64,000 bases of DNA from contig CAHIKZ030005496.1 of NCBI GenBank assembly GCA_903632075.3, positions 492,001 through 556,000 of the forward strand. The letters are read 5' to 3'. Shown piece by piece: positions 1-11,990 of this stretch (positions are counted from its first letter, which is position 1; each line of letters starts with the position of its first letter). The stretch comes from Acanthosepion pharaonis. Its lineage: Eukaryota > Mollusca > Cephalopoda > Sepiida > Sepiidae. Under the pieces are notes generated by a model. It was not told the DNA's origin, searched no databases, and saw only the letters and a program-made list of their open reading frames with translations. The position numbers were made by a program, and so were the translations under genes.

Positions 1-224
1 CCAATAGAATCTTCCTGCCTATTCGTGGCAGCCAGCTATTGGCTCTCACGCTGGCCAGTAGAAAATGGCCGCAAACTACATAAAAACCGCCGTAGAAGCA
101 TGAAAAAATCGATTATTTCCACTATCGATGGGAGTTGGGAAATGTAAAGTCGGTCTTGGCCTTCCGCTAACTTGGAGCATGTGCATGTAAATTCTGGGGC
201 AAATCCGTTGAAAATTGCGGCCGT

Positions 225-230
<6 letters not shown>

Positions 231-294
<64 letters not shown>
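231..294. repeat. (AC)32 microsatellite
   Basis: Uninterrupted CA/AC dinucleotide run. It produces meaningless Cys-Val reading frames on the minus strand. Confidence 0.97.
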
Positions 295-297
<3 letters not shown>

Positions 298-1235
298 AGC
301 CCTGCCTTTTATAGATAGAGATACAAAAAGGCGTATATTTTTTAACAGTGCATACTTAAAAGACCAATTACTGCGCAAGTATATCGGATTTTAATTGAAA
401 TAAAGAGATAGTTAAGAACTAAGGAGAACATGAAGCTGACATTTGAACTTGTTGTTTCCCTGGTACTGCTAATGGTCCCAGAGAATCATTTAGAAAACAG
501 AGAAGCCAGAAATCTAGGTGAACTTAGACTATCCACACAACGAAATACTGGAGATATTATGAGAGCGTTGAAATGACTTACTGTTATTTAATGAAAATAA
601 CTGACGTGGACCCTTCAAGAATGAAAAGCAATATTCTAAAGGTATCAAATAATAATAATAGTTTTAATAAATATTTTCTGGAATAAAGTGTTCGATAGTT
701 GACTGCACATACAATACAACTCCTTTTATTTTCTTCTATTAGCGAAATTGCTTCAGGACACTGGCAATAGTGGCATCCCCATGACATCTTGTCCGTTGTG
801 GATTTTGCCTACCAGTTTCTGTTCTGGAATATACAATCTGTACGCAGTTCATTCACTTTTTTTCCTCCCTTTTTTTTCTTTTTTGCCTTTAATATATCCT
901 ATGAGTGTTCCAAATTCTCCAAACCGTCTTTCCTCATTATGTGTCCTAAAAAGTTCAAACTTCTCCTGATTCTACATATAATAGTCCTGTTTTTTACATA
1001 TTTCGTAAGACTTCCTCGTTACTCACATGTTAGTTCTATGGTATTCTCAACTTCCTTCTGTAGACCCAAATTTCTGTTACCTTAACTCTCTTCTTTCCCC
1101 GCCTAAAAAAGTACAAATAAAATAAAAACGACAAATATTTAAACCATACAATAGTGTTAAACCTAGGAACATTAAGATTACCTCCTCGGTTATCCATCGA
1201 AACTGCAATCCACTGAAATAAGAAAAGAAGCCAGT
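295..1235. other. Unassigned AT-rich sequence
   Basis: No gene, repeat family or RNA recognised. A pyrimidine-rich stretch near 855-890 gives short spurious reading frames on both strands. Confidence 0.6.
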
Positions 1236-1510
1236 CCCCACCGCGGGCCATTTAAAAGATAGTTCGCGCAGCTGATTCGTTGATACACACATCCAATCGG
1301 ATGTGCGTAATATGTGGTTTGTCTTCGTTTAATTCTTTAAAAAATGCCAGAGAAGCTGTTAGCGTTTGATTGAGAGTGGGGATCAGGGATTGATCTTCCC
1401 TGATTGGGTCGATTTGGTGATGAGGAGTATGATGCTGAAAGACCCGAAACTCCCTGATGAACCAAGTCAAAACATCACTGATGACCCCCTCGGGCGCCTA
1501 CTTAAAAGCG
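1236..1510 (+). repeat. Dispersed repeat family R1, copy 1
   Basis: Shares an ordered series of blocks with 33655-33905: a CCAATC...ATGTG block, then GTCGATTTGGTGA, then TGAAAGACCCGAAACT, then AACATCACTGA, then CCCTC. The order and spacing agree, so these are two diverged copies of one interspersed repeat. No coding capacity is visible. The GAAAGACCCGAAAC core recalls hammerhead-derived sequence, but no CUGANGA box is correctly placed. Confidence 0.6.
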
Positions 1511-1940
1511 TATTTTTTTTAATGAATTATTCTTCAACATTTGGTGGTATATAGAACTACCTATACTACATAAGAGTTAAACATCCTTGTTTTTCTGGGT
1601 TTTTTTGGGGTTTTTTTTAATTCTTTCCGTGGCTTTTGGAAAACATATTTCTCTTCTAAATTCGTCTTTGAACTTCAGTGTCACATTTTCCATCCCCTGT
1701 TGAAAGGCTTCCAGATATTTATTGACTTTGGTGCTTATAATTCGCAGATCGCATGTTGCGTTGTTCCGCATGAGGACATCCATATTTTTGTCTTTTTAAA
1801 TTTGATATTTAGTCCTTTGTAATAATTGTGTCTTCCACTACAACTGAAATGAATTTATCCAAATTCGACATAAAATTTGTTACTACTATAACTAAAACAA
1901 TAAATGCCTCAATCAATACTAAACAAGAAATAAGCTAGAA
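1511..1940. other. Unassigned sequence
   Basis: T- and G-rich homopolymer runs near 1585-1620. Nothing else is recognised. Confidence 0.5.
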
Positions 1941-1944
1941 CTTA

Positions 1945-2240
1945 AAGGAGGAATTTACCCGACCGCCTGTAATAATTGTCACAAAAACTACATAGTCGAA
2001 ACATCAAGGAATCTAAAGAAACGTTTATATGAACACGAAAGAGAAATTTTACAAAAAATATACATCAAATGTGTTGTTTACCCACCGTAATGAGACTGAC
2101 TACAACGTTGACATAAGAAAGCTACTCTGATCAAAGGAGAAACTAATTGATTCTGACGAAAATATCTAAGAATGCTTTGACCACAAGCTCATCTAAAGTA
2201 AATTTGCGCCCGGGCACTTACACCATTTCACCTAGCGGAT
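1945..2240 (+). pseudogene. Penelope-like element GIY-YIG endonuclease relic
   Basis: In the plus frame a segment reads GGIYPTACNNCHKNYIVETS followed by RNLKKRLYEHERE. It aligns with the GIY...YIGETSRSLKKRIYEHKR block of the better preserved PLE at 30080-31165. These are the GIY and YIG strands and the conserved helix of the C-terminal endonuclease of Penelope-like retroelements. The second motif is YIV rather than YIG. The frame breaks after about 40 codons, and only traces of the downstream His/Asn region follow (an HRN-like segment near 2085). No reverse transcriptase is visible upstream. This is a dead, 5'-truncated fragment. Confidence 0.75.
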
Positions 2241-3436
2241 GATCTGTTACACACACTTTGGGATATCTACAAACGAACGTGATGGAAAGGAAAAAAAAGA
2301 ATCTAAATTAAATCAGCTACATCAAAAAGAAAAAAAAATTAAATGTGTATGTGTGGGGTGATTAATAGAAAATAAAATAGATATTATATTCAATAATTTT
2401 TAATGTGGATAGATTTCTGCCAATTTAATTTGACTCAAAGTTGTATTTCGTCGATGCTCTGTGCTAAAATATTTTTATTCCACCATTTTCATCAGGTCCG
2501 TATGAGTCTCACATTCAACTTTATTCTATTTTTATTCTGATAATTACCAAAAGGGCAATACAAAAACAATTGTACTATATCAGTGGGGATAACGATGGCG
2601 GTATTGAAGAGGGAAAAGGTTGTTTTTATCATTAGAATTTTAATTATTTTTCATCGCTAGTTATCTCTAGTGGATTTCACAGGAGGTCAAGCGAAAACCA
2701 GTGTGTTCAATTATTTAACACTCGCCTTATTATTATTGACAGTGTTTTCTTTTTTTAAAGAAAATTTCCTTGTGTCGTAAGTATCATTCCCTTCCGAATT
2801 CATTGTACTGATGATAAATGTGTATGCTGATAACATAAGTATTCAATGCTGGGATAAAAATGAATTTCAACAAAAAAATCAGCATATTCTATCAAGTGTT
2901 CCAAGAAATAGAACTCAAGATAAACCTTCCCAAAATAGAAACAGTAATCTATAAGCGTCCCTGGTAATCACTAATTTTCAGTTTCACAGATCAACGTTTT
3001 ATTCCATCTTTTCGAATCTTGCTCAGCTGGACCAGGCTTTTCTAGAAGATTTTCTATCGAATGTTTAATATTCAACAGGAAACGTGACGCCGTGCTCAAA
3101 TAAACGCATAAAATCGCAACGGATGTGATTGCATGTTGCGTTGCTTTCAGTATACTATTCGAAACTTCGGTTTAATTAAAAACAAGTGATAATAAGGTTC
3201 GGCTTCAACTGCTTCATAAAATGTGCTTCCGCTATCTCATAACGTCATTTACAATGATATGTTTTTAAAATGACAATTTCATCTACAATGATTTTTTCTT
3301 GTAGTAGGGATGTTTGGATGAGTGTTCAAGTGCTCCCATACATACATACATACATACTGTCATGGGTGCTTGCCTATAACTACAGAATGAACTCTTCCTA
3401 ACACTATGTATACTACGCCTCTCAAGAGAGAGGGTC
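2241..3436. other. Unassigned AT-rich sequence
   Basis: No recognisable gene. A short CATA tetranucleotide run lies at 3338-3357, just before the GC-rich tandem repeat. Confidence 0.55.
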
Positions 3437-3905
3437 GAATCAAGTCGAGAAGCTCGACTTGACGGTCGAACTTTCTGTCTCTGAGCAGAGAGGAACCCGG
3501 ACGAGGCTCCGCCGAAGGGCACAGTCTCGTTCGAGGAGGTTGACAAACCCGATCCCGTTCATACGGGTTCTACGGGCATTTTTTGGCCGAGCCTACGGGC
3601 TCGGGAAACCCACGTTAAACTCGGCCTTGTGCCACATGCAACCCTCGTGGGGGGTGGCTAGATACCGAATCAAGCCGAGCTTCTCGGCTTCACGGTCAAA
3701 CTCTCTTCCTCTGAGCAGAGAGCAACCCGGACGAGGCTCCTCCGAAGGTCAGAGTCTCGTTCGGGGAAGTTGACCAACCCGATCCCGTTTATACGGGTTC
3801 TACGGGCATTTTTTGGCCGGGCCTACGGGCTTGGGAAACCCACGTTAAACTCGGCCTTGTGCCACATGCAACCCTTGTGGGAGGTGGGGCTAGATACCGA
3901 ATCGA
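3437..3905. repeat. GC-rich tandem repeat, 230-bp unit, about 2 copies
   Basis: Two direct units begin with GAATCAAG at 3437 and 3667; a third start is at 3899. GATCCCGTT at 3551 and 3781 confirms a 230-bp period. The units differ at scattered positions. Each contains small inverted repeats, such as TCGAGAAGCTCGA, and the blocks TACGGGTTCTACGGGC and GGCCTTGTGCCACATGC. The GC content stands well above both flanks. The same 35-residue stretch opens in both units only because the DNA is repeated, so I do not call a gene. It could be a small satellite or two tandem copies of a non-coding mobile unit. Confidence 0.85.
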
Positions 3906-4523
3906 GTCGAGCCGATAGTAGTTCACTCCAAACCAGACTGACAGTCATACTAACACCTTCCACATCTTGTATTATTATTTCGTGTAATATAGCTTCGTTA
4001 TTTCTACTCTTGTGTTTGTGTTGTTCTTCCTTATTCCTGGACCATAACACATACCCTGATACTAAACAATACATACATGTAATATATACATACATACAAT
4101 ACATGCATATATTATACATACATACCCTGATACTAAATAATACTCATGGCTTCTGATTTTAATAGAATGGAAGTGTGGACATCTACATTTTGCCAGGTTG
4201 AATTAAAATGGTCTATAAGTGTCCAGTTAGTCATTACAGATTTGTTTTCTAGGGGCTTGTATTTTATCAGTTAGTCATGTCTGCTAGAAAATGATAAACG
4301 GTTCATAAGCATTATTATCCTAGTCTGATTTGCATATACATTGTTTGCTTAGTATTATTTTGTATTGTTCTTTTTCTTACTTGGCTTAGTGTTTATTGAT
4401 AACTTTGTAACTTCTGTCTGTTAAGAATTTTGTCAATTACACTTAACCATGGCTAATTACTCCACACAGCAGAATCATACATGGTCGCTAGATATGTATC
4501 TGATATAAAGTTCCGAGAAAAAC

Positions 4524-4525
<2 letters not shown>

Positions 4526-4573
<48 letters not shown>
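4526..4573. repeat. (TA)n microsatellite
   Basis: Pure TA run of about 48 bp. No hammerhead-like unit lies beside it. Confidence 0.97.
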
Positions 4574-4576
<3 letters not shown>

Positions 4577-5371
4577 GAAAATATTTTTATATGTCCTTAT
4601 ATTACTAGCAAAAAATACAGGCCACTTCTGCGTAACGTTGCCAATTAAAACAATACTAATAACATCAGATTCTAATGTGTTTTTGGAATTTTCTCATATG
4701 TTTATATAAATAATGATTAGAAAAAAAAAACTGCCCGTTTTTTTCTCCTCCATCACTGACATAACGAACATTTTCTTAATTAGGAAATTACTTTGTGTAT
4801 ATTCCATGACTGAAGCCATATTTTCCAGTTTAATTACTGTTATATTTCACCTAAAAATAAATCGGCTTTGATCGAAATAAATGAACTGAAGTTGCTTGCA
4901 TTTTTCTCCTATAATGATTTGTTCTTTTCATGAAACTTTTCATAGTTAACATTTCAATTCAGACATGAATTACAACGTAAGTTAATTATGTTTATGTTTT
5001 TTTCAAATTTGCAAACGGAAATCGTTTTTAATTAATGGACATTTTTCTCATAGTTTCCTAGCAAATAAGTCGTGTTTCAAAACAAACTTATAATACGCAC
5101 ATATCCATCTATTAGTCGAAGAATCTCATAAATCGAACAACTGTAAATCGAACTCGAATTCTTCGTAAATGTCTCACATTTTGAAGCTAACTTAAGATAT
5201 GTACAGACGTTTATATAAGTCGAAATATGTTACCGCCAATACACACCGACTTAAATTCTCCGGATATATTTAGCGTTACAAGCAAACTTAAGTTTACGTA
5301 CACATGTATAAGTTGAGGTATGTGTAAACGCGAATCCAGACCGGCTTAAGTCATCCAGAAATATCAACTGG

Positions 5372-5373
<2 letters not shown>
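4574..5373. other. Unassigned AT-rich sequence
   Basis: Nothing coding is recognised. Blocks such as TATAAGTCGAA (near 5213) and GTATAAGTTGAGG recur loosely here and again near 8758, which suggests an old unclassified repeat. Confidence 0.45.

Positions 5374-5411
<38 letters not shown>
5374..5411. repeat. (TA)n microsatellite
   Basis: Pure TA run of about 38 bp. Confidence 0.97.
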
Positions 5412-5414
<3 letters not shown>

Positions 5415-5500
5415 TAAAAAGAAAGAAGCGTAAGATACATAACGCGGTGTTCTTATTGATATTTTTATTTTTACAAAACAATGCTCAATGTAATTTTACA

Positions 5501-5502
<2 letters not shown>

Positions 5503-5566
<64 letters not shown>
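5503..5566. repeat. (TA)n microsatellite abutting foldback-family unit
   Basis: 64 bp of pure TA. It ends exactly where the diverged foldback-family copy at 5567 begins. Confidence 0.97.
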
Positions 5567-5570
<4 letters not shown>

Positions 5571-5912
5571 TGATTAAAAATATGGTTTCTTCGCTATTCA
5601 GGAATTACCATGTTTCAAAAACGGAAGCTAAAAACTTCGCATTTATTTATATAATTATATTAAATGCATTATTTGTCTTTCATCTGCAAGCGAATTTTGG
5701 AATAAATTATTTTAAAATTTACTGAGTTTTAAACGCACATACAATTCATAATTATTTGTTTCCAAGGATACAGAGAAATCCATTCATTTACACAGGTGTG
5801 GTAGCGTGTTCATTTTATCAAATATTATTGTATCAATTATGCGTTACATTCGAAAAGGAGGTAAACTATAGGTAGGGTAAGGGTGCATTTTTCAATGAAT
5901 TTTGACATCCGT
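5567..5912 (-). repeat. Foldback family F1, diverged single-arm copy
   Basis: Shares blocks in the same order with the arms of the inverted repeat at 19877-20972: CATGTTTCAAAA...AACTTCG, a CATCT-CAAGCGAA block, GTTACATTCGAAA and GGGTAAG. It starts directly at a (TA)n tract, as the 19877 arm does. It is non-coding. Confidence 0.6.
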
Positions 5913-6830
5913 TCAACGCAGGTCGTCTGTTTTTTTTTTTTTTATCAACGACAAAAAGTATTTCGGCAGTTTTTTTCGTTAAATTCGTACTTGTGTACTT
6001 AAAGATTCTTTCTAAAAGGGGATTAGAATACGTTATATTGAACTACAATTTAAAAATAATATTTTTACACTTAATTACTAATAGACTATATTTCTTTTTA
6101 AAACAAATAAGTTTAATAGAATTACTCAAATTATTATTACATATCAAATATAAATATGTATATTACCAGCTCCGATTTTTTTAAAAATATCATTTAAAGA
6201 AAACTTTTTAACAATGTTGGCAAAGAATAGCTATTTCATTTCTTTCTCAGTAAATTTTTATTTTTATAAATTTATATAAACACCCTAAATCTAATCATCC
6301 TCCATCTATAATTAAGTATATACCTTTATCTCTCGAAAAAAAGCATAGGTACAAATTCAGCAGATTAGAAGATTTTCTATGAACATATTAATTTCTATAA
6401 TAAAGCTCTAAAAGATAATGGCTACAAAAGTCCAAAACTAACTTATATTAAAAAGTAAAATGGAAAGCAAAGAAAAAGCAGAAGTAGAAATATAATTGTT
6501 ATACACCCCCATACAACGAGATGGTAAAGAATAAATTAGGAGAAACATTCCTTACTTTAATCGTTAAACATTTTTCCTGAAGATGGTAAACTCAGTAATA
6601 TTTTCAATAAAAATACACTAAAATTAAGTTACATCTACAGATGTATCACAACTCTAGCATCGCTCCTTCATAGTCAGCGTATGTAGTTTTCTTCTTACTC
6701 TCGTATATTTTTTATCAAGAATAAGGATGCTTTGTTTTAGGCCAAAATCATGTCGTGCTAATTCAAAATGGACATGCATAATCTTTCAAAATTTATAAGA
6801 GAAAACCTAGATAACCCTGTAGCCTGAAAC
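5913..6830. other. Unassigned AT-rich sequence
   Basis: A T14 run lies at 5931-5944. No coding or repeat family is recognised. Confidence 0.5.
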
Positions 6831-7087
6831 ATTTTAATGTTACAACAATTTCAATATCTGAGAAGCGTTTCATCAGAGGATGATAAGCACGAGACTGTTA
6901 TCCGAAAGCGCATACTGGTAGCGAAAGATGTCTTCCAAAATCTAAGGAATGTATTAAGAAACAAGAAAAAATCGACAGAATCAAAGAAAGGAGTACTGAA
7001 ATCTTACGTAATATTAGTCCTTCTATATGGCTGTAAATGATGTAAAATCTCTGTCTATATTTCTCAGATGAGTTATTATGTACATTA

Positions 7088-7292
7088 TCAGTTATCTCCT
7101 GTTAATTTCTCTCTGAAAGTTCTCCACTGCCTTAACCGGGTATTGAACTCACACTCTTTGTCCTCAAGGACACATGGCACAGTGGATAAAGGCGTTGGTT
7201 AGATCCAGTGAAAGGACCCAAAGAGTGTGAGTTCAATACCTAGTTAAGGCGGTGGAGAACTTTCAGAGGGAAATTAACAGGAGGTAACTGAT
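7088..7292. repeat. Inverted repeat carrying tRNA-derived SINE head
   Basis: The arms are about 75 bp. TCAGTTATCTCCTGTTAATT with AAAGTTCTCCAC on the left is matched in reverse by GTGGAGAACTTT and AATTAACAGGAGGTAACTGA on the right. The loop holds a tRNA-like segment at 7176-7250: a box-A-like GGCACAGTGGATAAAGGCG and a box-B-like GAGTTCAATACC. The box B itself lies partly in the right arm, and its complement is in the left arm (GGGTATTGAACTC). This is a tRNA-derived SINE, duplicated in inverse or folded back. Confidence 0.7.
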
Positions 7293-7380
7293 AACTGACA
7301 TCCATCAAACATGGCACATGGAACTAGAACAGTCTACCCCAGTGAGCGAAATAAAGGGTTAGGTTCGACATTCCAACCAC

Positions 7381-7413
7381 CTGAAGAAGGTTGGAGCGTA
7401 CAACGGCCGAAAC
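7381..7413 (+). ncRNA. Hammerhead-ribozyme-like motif, family H1
   Basis: CTGAAGA at 7381-7387 is followed by one extra A, a hairpin GGTTG/CGGCC (two G-U pairs) with a 10-nt loop, then GAAAC at 7409-7413. That is the hammerhead order of conserved core box, helix II, GAAA. After it, AC GTT GT could form a 2-bp helix III, but the next base is G, which breaks the NUH cleavage rule. I read it as a hammerhead relative that is probably inactive. The same unit occurs twice near 45.6-45.8 kb. Confidence 0.5.
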
Positions 7414-7890
7414 GTTGTGATAAATATGGCGACAAAGATGAGGACAATTGTCCGAATAATGTAAATAATGTACAATCTCGTCAAAGATAAAGGAGAGACT
7501 TGAAGCAACAGAAATAGAGACCTACAGAACGATACTGAGACATAATGAATTGAACATACGTGCAACAACGATGTGGCAGAGAAAATGGAAAGAACATGAC
7601 ATTTATAATTAACATCAGGAAGAGACTGTTGAAATCTCTAGGGCACATACTGAAGAAAGACGGTTTGAAAACTTTGATACTCACAGGACAGATTGAAGTT
7701 TGGTGGTACAGAGAAAACAAAACAACAGATGATCTGCCTAGTGAGCATGTGCAAACGGATGATGGAACAAGGTTTAGGAGTGATAACAAAAAGGTAAAAT
7801 AAGTATTTGTTTCACAGGACAGGAAATTATGGAAAGCGATGAGAGCCAATATACTGAATGTAGACCGCACCAAGAAGAAGAAGCAGTAGC

Positions 7891-9369
7891 AGAAGAAGTT
7901 ATTTTCGTCGAGCACTATTACTCTAGTGCGTTTGATCTTCACAGTGTGCCCTCAGATTCTGGACGACCGCAGACGTTAAGCAACGTCGAGCCTGGTCAAT
8001 GCAGACATGGATGCCCGCTTGGGAATACCACATGTTGAAAGCTTGGATGTTCCAATTTCTCATAGAGAAAGGTAGAAATTCACCTCTATCCCTCCCATAT
8101 ATGGGTTATTAAGTAGGATTTGTATCAATAAATTGTTATTATCTGAAGAAAGTTCTTGCAATTTAAAAATTATTTTTGGCTTTAAATAACTTCTGTGATG
8201 TTAAAAAACACAGGTTACCTCTTTTGTGATGTCAACGAATAGTCATTATCACTTTCGAAATGCTCGTTGTAGTAGAGACTTTGTAATCGCAGATACAACT
8301 ATAGCAACGGCTTTGAACAATGCTGGTGTCAAATGCCTTCGAATATCACTCGCATTAATAGTACTTGCTCGATAATACTCGCTCGACCAGTAATCCGTAC
8401 AGTGATCCGAATAGAGACATAGTATAGTGAATAGAGTAGGGAATAGCGGTCTATAGAGGATAGACTAGAAATAGTGATCGAAATAGTAATAAAGATGTTA
8501 AAATAGAAATACGATCAATTGGACGTCACGCAACTTCCTAATTATGAATTTCCTCTACGGTCACGTGAGCTACTTAATTCAATAATGCTATCGCCTGTCT
8601 TTGCTCGCTGGCGATCTATGTTCAAACTCAAGTGTCGGCAGCGACATTTTATTCCTATATAACAATAACCAACAAAATAATGATAAGCCGTACCATAAAA
8701 AAAAAATCTGATTATGTGCAGTATTGAAGTTAAGTTTACTAAATTATGCTTACATCCGTATATAAGTCGAAGTATATTTCAACACGAAGTGATGCGGACC
8801 AATTTAAATTTTCCGCAAAAATCAATCCTCTTTAAAACTACATTAAAATTACGTACAAACACTTGTAACGGTAGAAGCAATTTTCCATAGAGTATATTTT
8901 TAAAGAACTAATCTTTTTGAGTAAATATTTTGCAATAATACAGATCACTATAGAGTTTCTGGCATTTGGGACTTTCTAAGATATGTTTCGTTAATAAATG
9001 AACGTAGTAAATACCGCATCTGTTTGTTTTTAAAGCAGGGGCTGATTGTCTGCTTTTCAGTATTATGATTTAGTTAATGCCATAGCTTTAAACGGCCTAG
9101 TCAGCATTAAGACTTTCATATGAGTGCTATGCATGGGGCCAAACCCGTCAAAAATATCTAAAATGTCAGATCAATGATATAAAACGACATCCAACGAATG
9201 CACTTTGTATGTTTTAGAGAAAACCAACATTCTTAAAAGCTCGTACACTGGCGCTACAGGATCACAAAAAAACTGTACAAAATGACAGAATCCACAGCAG
9301 AAAAACCAGAAACAGATTGGGGAAACGACAAGTGCGATTAAATAAACTGTTAGCAGAGCACATCCCACC
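7891..9369. other. Unassigned sequence with loose ATAG repeats
   Basis: 8340-8510 contains irregular repeats of GAATAG/GATAG/AATAGTGA type. Nothing coding is recognised. CA/T-rich DNA follows. Confidence 0.5.
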
Positions 9370-9378
9370 CCTCTCTCT

Positions 9379-9435
<57 letters not shown>
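9370..9435. repeat. (CT)n(TA)n compound microsatellite
   Basis: A short CT run passes directly into about 54 bp of TA. Confidence 0.97.
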
Positions 9436-9438
<3 letters not shown>

Positions 9439-9479
9439 GTAGTCACTGCCTGTTAGTTTTTTATCGAACTACTCCTAGG

Positions 9480-10420
9480 ATTTTTGTAAATACACCCCCC
9501 CCATAACTATATATTTTGAAACTACTTTACTTAGAATACTTGGATAGGCATATTTTAATTTTCATCAAGGGGGGGGGGGGTCACTCGAGGAGGAAACAAT
9601 CCCCCTGATTTATTTTTCCTTCTGATATCAATTAAACTTAAATTTAAACAAGGGAATGGCTCCTAGGGTTCTTGGATAAATATATTTCATTTTGATCAAA
9701 GCGGATCACCAGTGGTTTCCACCTCGTCCACTGATTTTTTTTCTTCCTTTGATTTAAATTAAATTTAAATATGTACAAGGCAATGATTCCTATCTAAAAC
9801 AAAGAAGGAGAAAGTCAGAAGATGGAGGTCACATCAAGATCAAAATGAGACAATATATATGTCCAATATTGCCTTACAATACATATTTATTTCGATGCTG
9901 AAATCTGCTCATCATTTCATTCAATCACGTATTGTATAAATACATATCAAAGATCAAGTTGTTTTTGCACCCCACCACCGCTGATCAATTTGATTAAAGA
10001 GGGTCCTCGTCAGAAAACGCACCACTGATTTTTTCCCTTTGAATTAATTTATTTTTTTTATTTGAACAAGGGAATTACCCTATTCAAAAGATATGAGAAA
10101 GCCAGAAGATGGAGGTCACATCAAGATCAAAATGAGACAATATGGGTGTCCAGTATTGCCTTACAACACATATTTATTTCAACAATTTTACTGTCATATC
10201 GATGCTGAAATCTGCTCATCGATCCATTCAATGAAGTATTGCATAAATACATATCAAAGATCAAGCTCTTTTTGCACGCACCCACCACTGTTTTTTTTTT
10301 CACTTTGATTTAAATTAAATTTAAATTTGCATAAGAGAATGACTCCTATCTAAAATATAGAAGGAGAAAGCAAGGAGATTGAGGTCAAATCGGCAAGATC
10401 ATTGTGTAATAATGAAATGC
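9480..10420. repeat. Degenerate tandem array, units about 270-290 bp
   Basis: GATGGAGGTC occurs at 9821 and 10108 and as GATTGAGGTC at 10378 (spacings 287 and 270). The companion block ACAAGGGAATGGCTCC recurs at about 9649, 9777, 10066 and 10331. A block reading ATACATATCAAAGATCAAG recurs at about 9939 and 10248. The units are flanked by C8 and G10 homopolymers near 9494 and 9572. The array is non-coding. Confidence 0.8.
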
Positions 10421-11564
10421 ATCATTTTTTCCACAAATTCTAACAATGATTTAAAATCAATCATTATTTTCTTACAAAAAAATGTGTGAGATGCAGCAAT
10501 GCGCGAGTAATTCGGCTAGTACTAAATAATCCTTGGAAACTACTAAATATCTTAAATAAATTACATTGTTTTCCTGACTATCGCTCACATCCTCAGTTAC
10601 TGAAACATCAACACAATAAGATATTATGAGGGATTATATATACAGTACGTGCACAAAATATAGATAGACAAAATTTAAAAAAAATGAAAATGGCGTTAAA
10701 GTTATAAACAGCATTAACATGAAATGTATGCCTCGTATTCTACAACTATTTTTCTAACTTGCACATCCAATGCTTTATAAGAAACGTATTGCAATGCATC
10801 AGCATAGTGACGGTAAATGTGATGTTAACCATTTCCAAACAGGAACTATTTGGCATTCATTTAATTTTATTAATTTAATTTTTAAAACCATTTTTTAGAC
10901 ATTTTTCCCGGGGATAGACTGCTCAATGTACTATTATTGAGCTTTCCGTTACTGGCGTGAGTTTCCTTACTAACCTCTTGTTTAATTAGTTTCGAAAATC
11001 ATCTTCTAGGTTATATCATTATTCTTCCTTCTTGTTATAGCCGCTAACAATTATAGCTCTTGTTATTGGATGTTTTCACGTTATCTGGTGTTTTTATTTC
11101 ATATAGTATTTTATGATTTTGTAGCGCTGAATCTTTAAGGTTTTTGTTTTTAATAAATTCATCATAAGCTAGGCAATAATGCCAATAAGTCGCAAAGGGT
11201 TACTATGACTGACAGAGAATGAAAATACGTCAGACAGAAACGGAAATCCAATCCAAAACATGAAATAAGGAGTAAACTTCTACTCCTGTTAAAACGACCA
11301 TGGAGGGTGTGAACCAGAGAGTAGGGGAAGCTGACAAAGGATTGTTTTCTTTAAGACTCAAAAGATCAATTCGCTTTAGTTTAATAACTAATTTCATAAC
11401 GTTGTATAGACATGATAGTTTAGTCATTTCTGAATGAGTTGGACCGCATACATGACAATCATATGAAAATCTACATTTGACGAGGCTATATCAGAAAACG
11501 ACTCGAGTTCTCCGGTTAATATATTAACTTTGAAGAATATCACGGTGTAAAATTCATTTTGGAT
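10421..11564. other. Unassigned AT-rich sequence
   Basis: No gene or known repeat recognised. A 65-codon minus-strand reading frame at 11230-11427 shows no homology I recognise. Confidence 0.5.
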
Positions 11565-11990
11565 ACTAAATTGCTTGTCCATCAATGTAAACCTTATTCT
11601 TCAGAATTCTCATCATGTTTTCAATTAAGTTAAGATTGAGCGATGAAACTATTTTATTAAAATATTCATTAATTTTATTCGCGGAATAATGGATTCTCGT
11701 GCATGAAATATAATCTTGCCGAATGCATTTGCCTCCTCCTAGAAACATAACTGTACACATGTCTCAAAAAATCACTGTATGTAAGAACTGTTATATCAAC
11801 ACAAACCAAGAACTCACAATGGGCTCACCACTTCATCGCATAATCTCACTGCAAAACATTTTAAACAACCTCCTTGCTGATGTCTAAAACTGTTATATAC
11901 CGTACCTATGAACTCTAATGTGTATGTCCCAATTCTCATAAATACGTTGGCCACTATTGTAAGAGGGGTAAGATGTTGCCTAAATTGTCC
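11565..11990 (-). pseudogene. Tc1-like DNA transposase relic (C-terminal)
   Basis: Minus-strand translation gives SSLNLNLIENMMRILKNKVY, which matches the Tc1/mariner signature SPDLNPIENLW-ILK-VY. It retains the final catalytic Glu (of IEN) of the DDE triad. Further upstream on the same strand a weakly similar VANVFMRIGTYTLEFIGTVY segment resembles the VWGCF...G-L-FI-GT region that precedes it. Frameshifts and stops separate the pieces. No terminal inverted repeats were identified. Confidence 0.55.

Larger units (their letters stand above)
7052..7473 (+). mobile_element. Composite SINE plus hammerhead-like insertion inside RTE LINE
   Basis: This block interrupts the RTE reading frame. Its left half is a tRNA-derived segment inside an inverted repeat (7088-7292). 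Its right half is the hammerhead-like unit that also occurs twice at 45547-45836. Flanking AATCTC hexamers suggest one insertion event, although the two halves could have arrived separately. Confidence 0.55.
6831..7890 (+). pseudogene. BovB/RTE-like LINE reverse-transcriptase C-terminal fragment, split by insertion
   Basis: The left part (6831-7051) reads LQQFQYLRSVSSEDDKHETV, then IRKRILVAKDVFQNLRNVLR and SYVILVLLYGC, the region after the RT palm in BovB/RTE-like LINEs. The right part (7474-7890) resumes with an RLEATEIETYR-like segment, WQRKWK and KSLGHILKKDGLKTLILTG, and ends in an (AAG)-rich tail near 7872. Between the halves lies a 422-bp insertion flanked by AATCTC at 7046-7051 and 7474-7479, a possible target duplication. 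Frameshifts and stops show the copy is dead. The family is recognised from shared features with BovB C-termini (FLGHIMRKEGL-like, GKR/RG-rich). The exact clade is an inference. Confidence 0.75.

Noticed and set aside
3459..4156. Paired reading frames that share a 35-residue segment
   Set aside because: The identity comes from the 230-bp tandem repeat and the frame is not otherwise coding-like.
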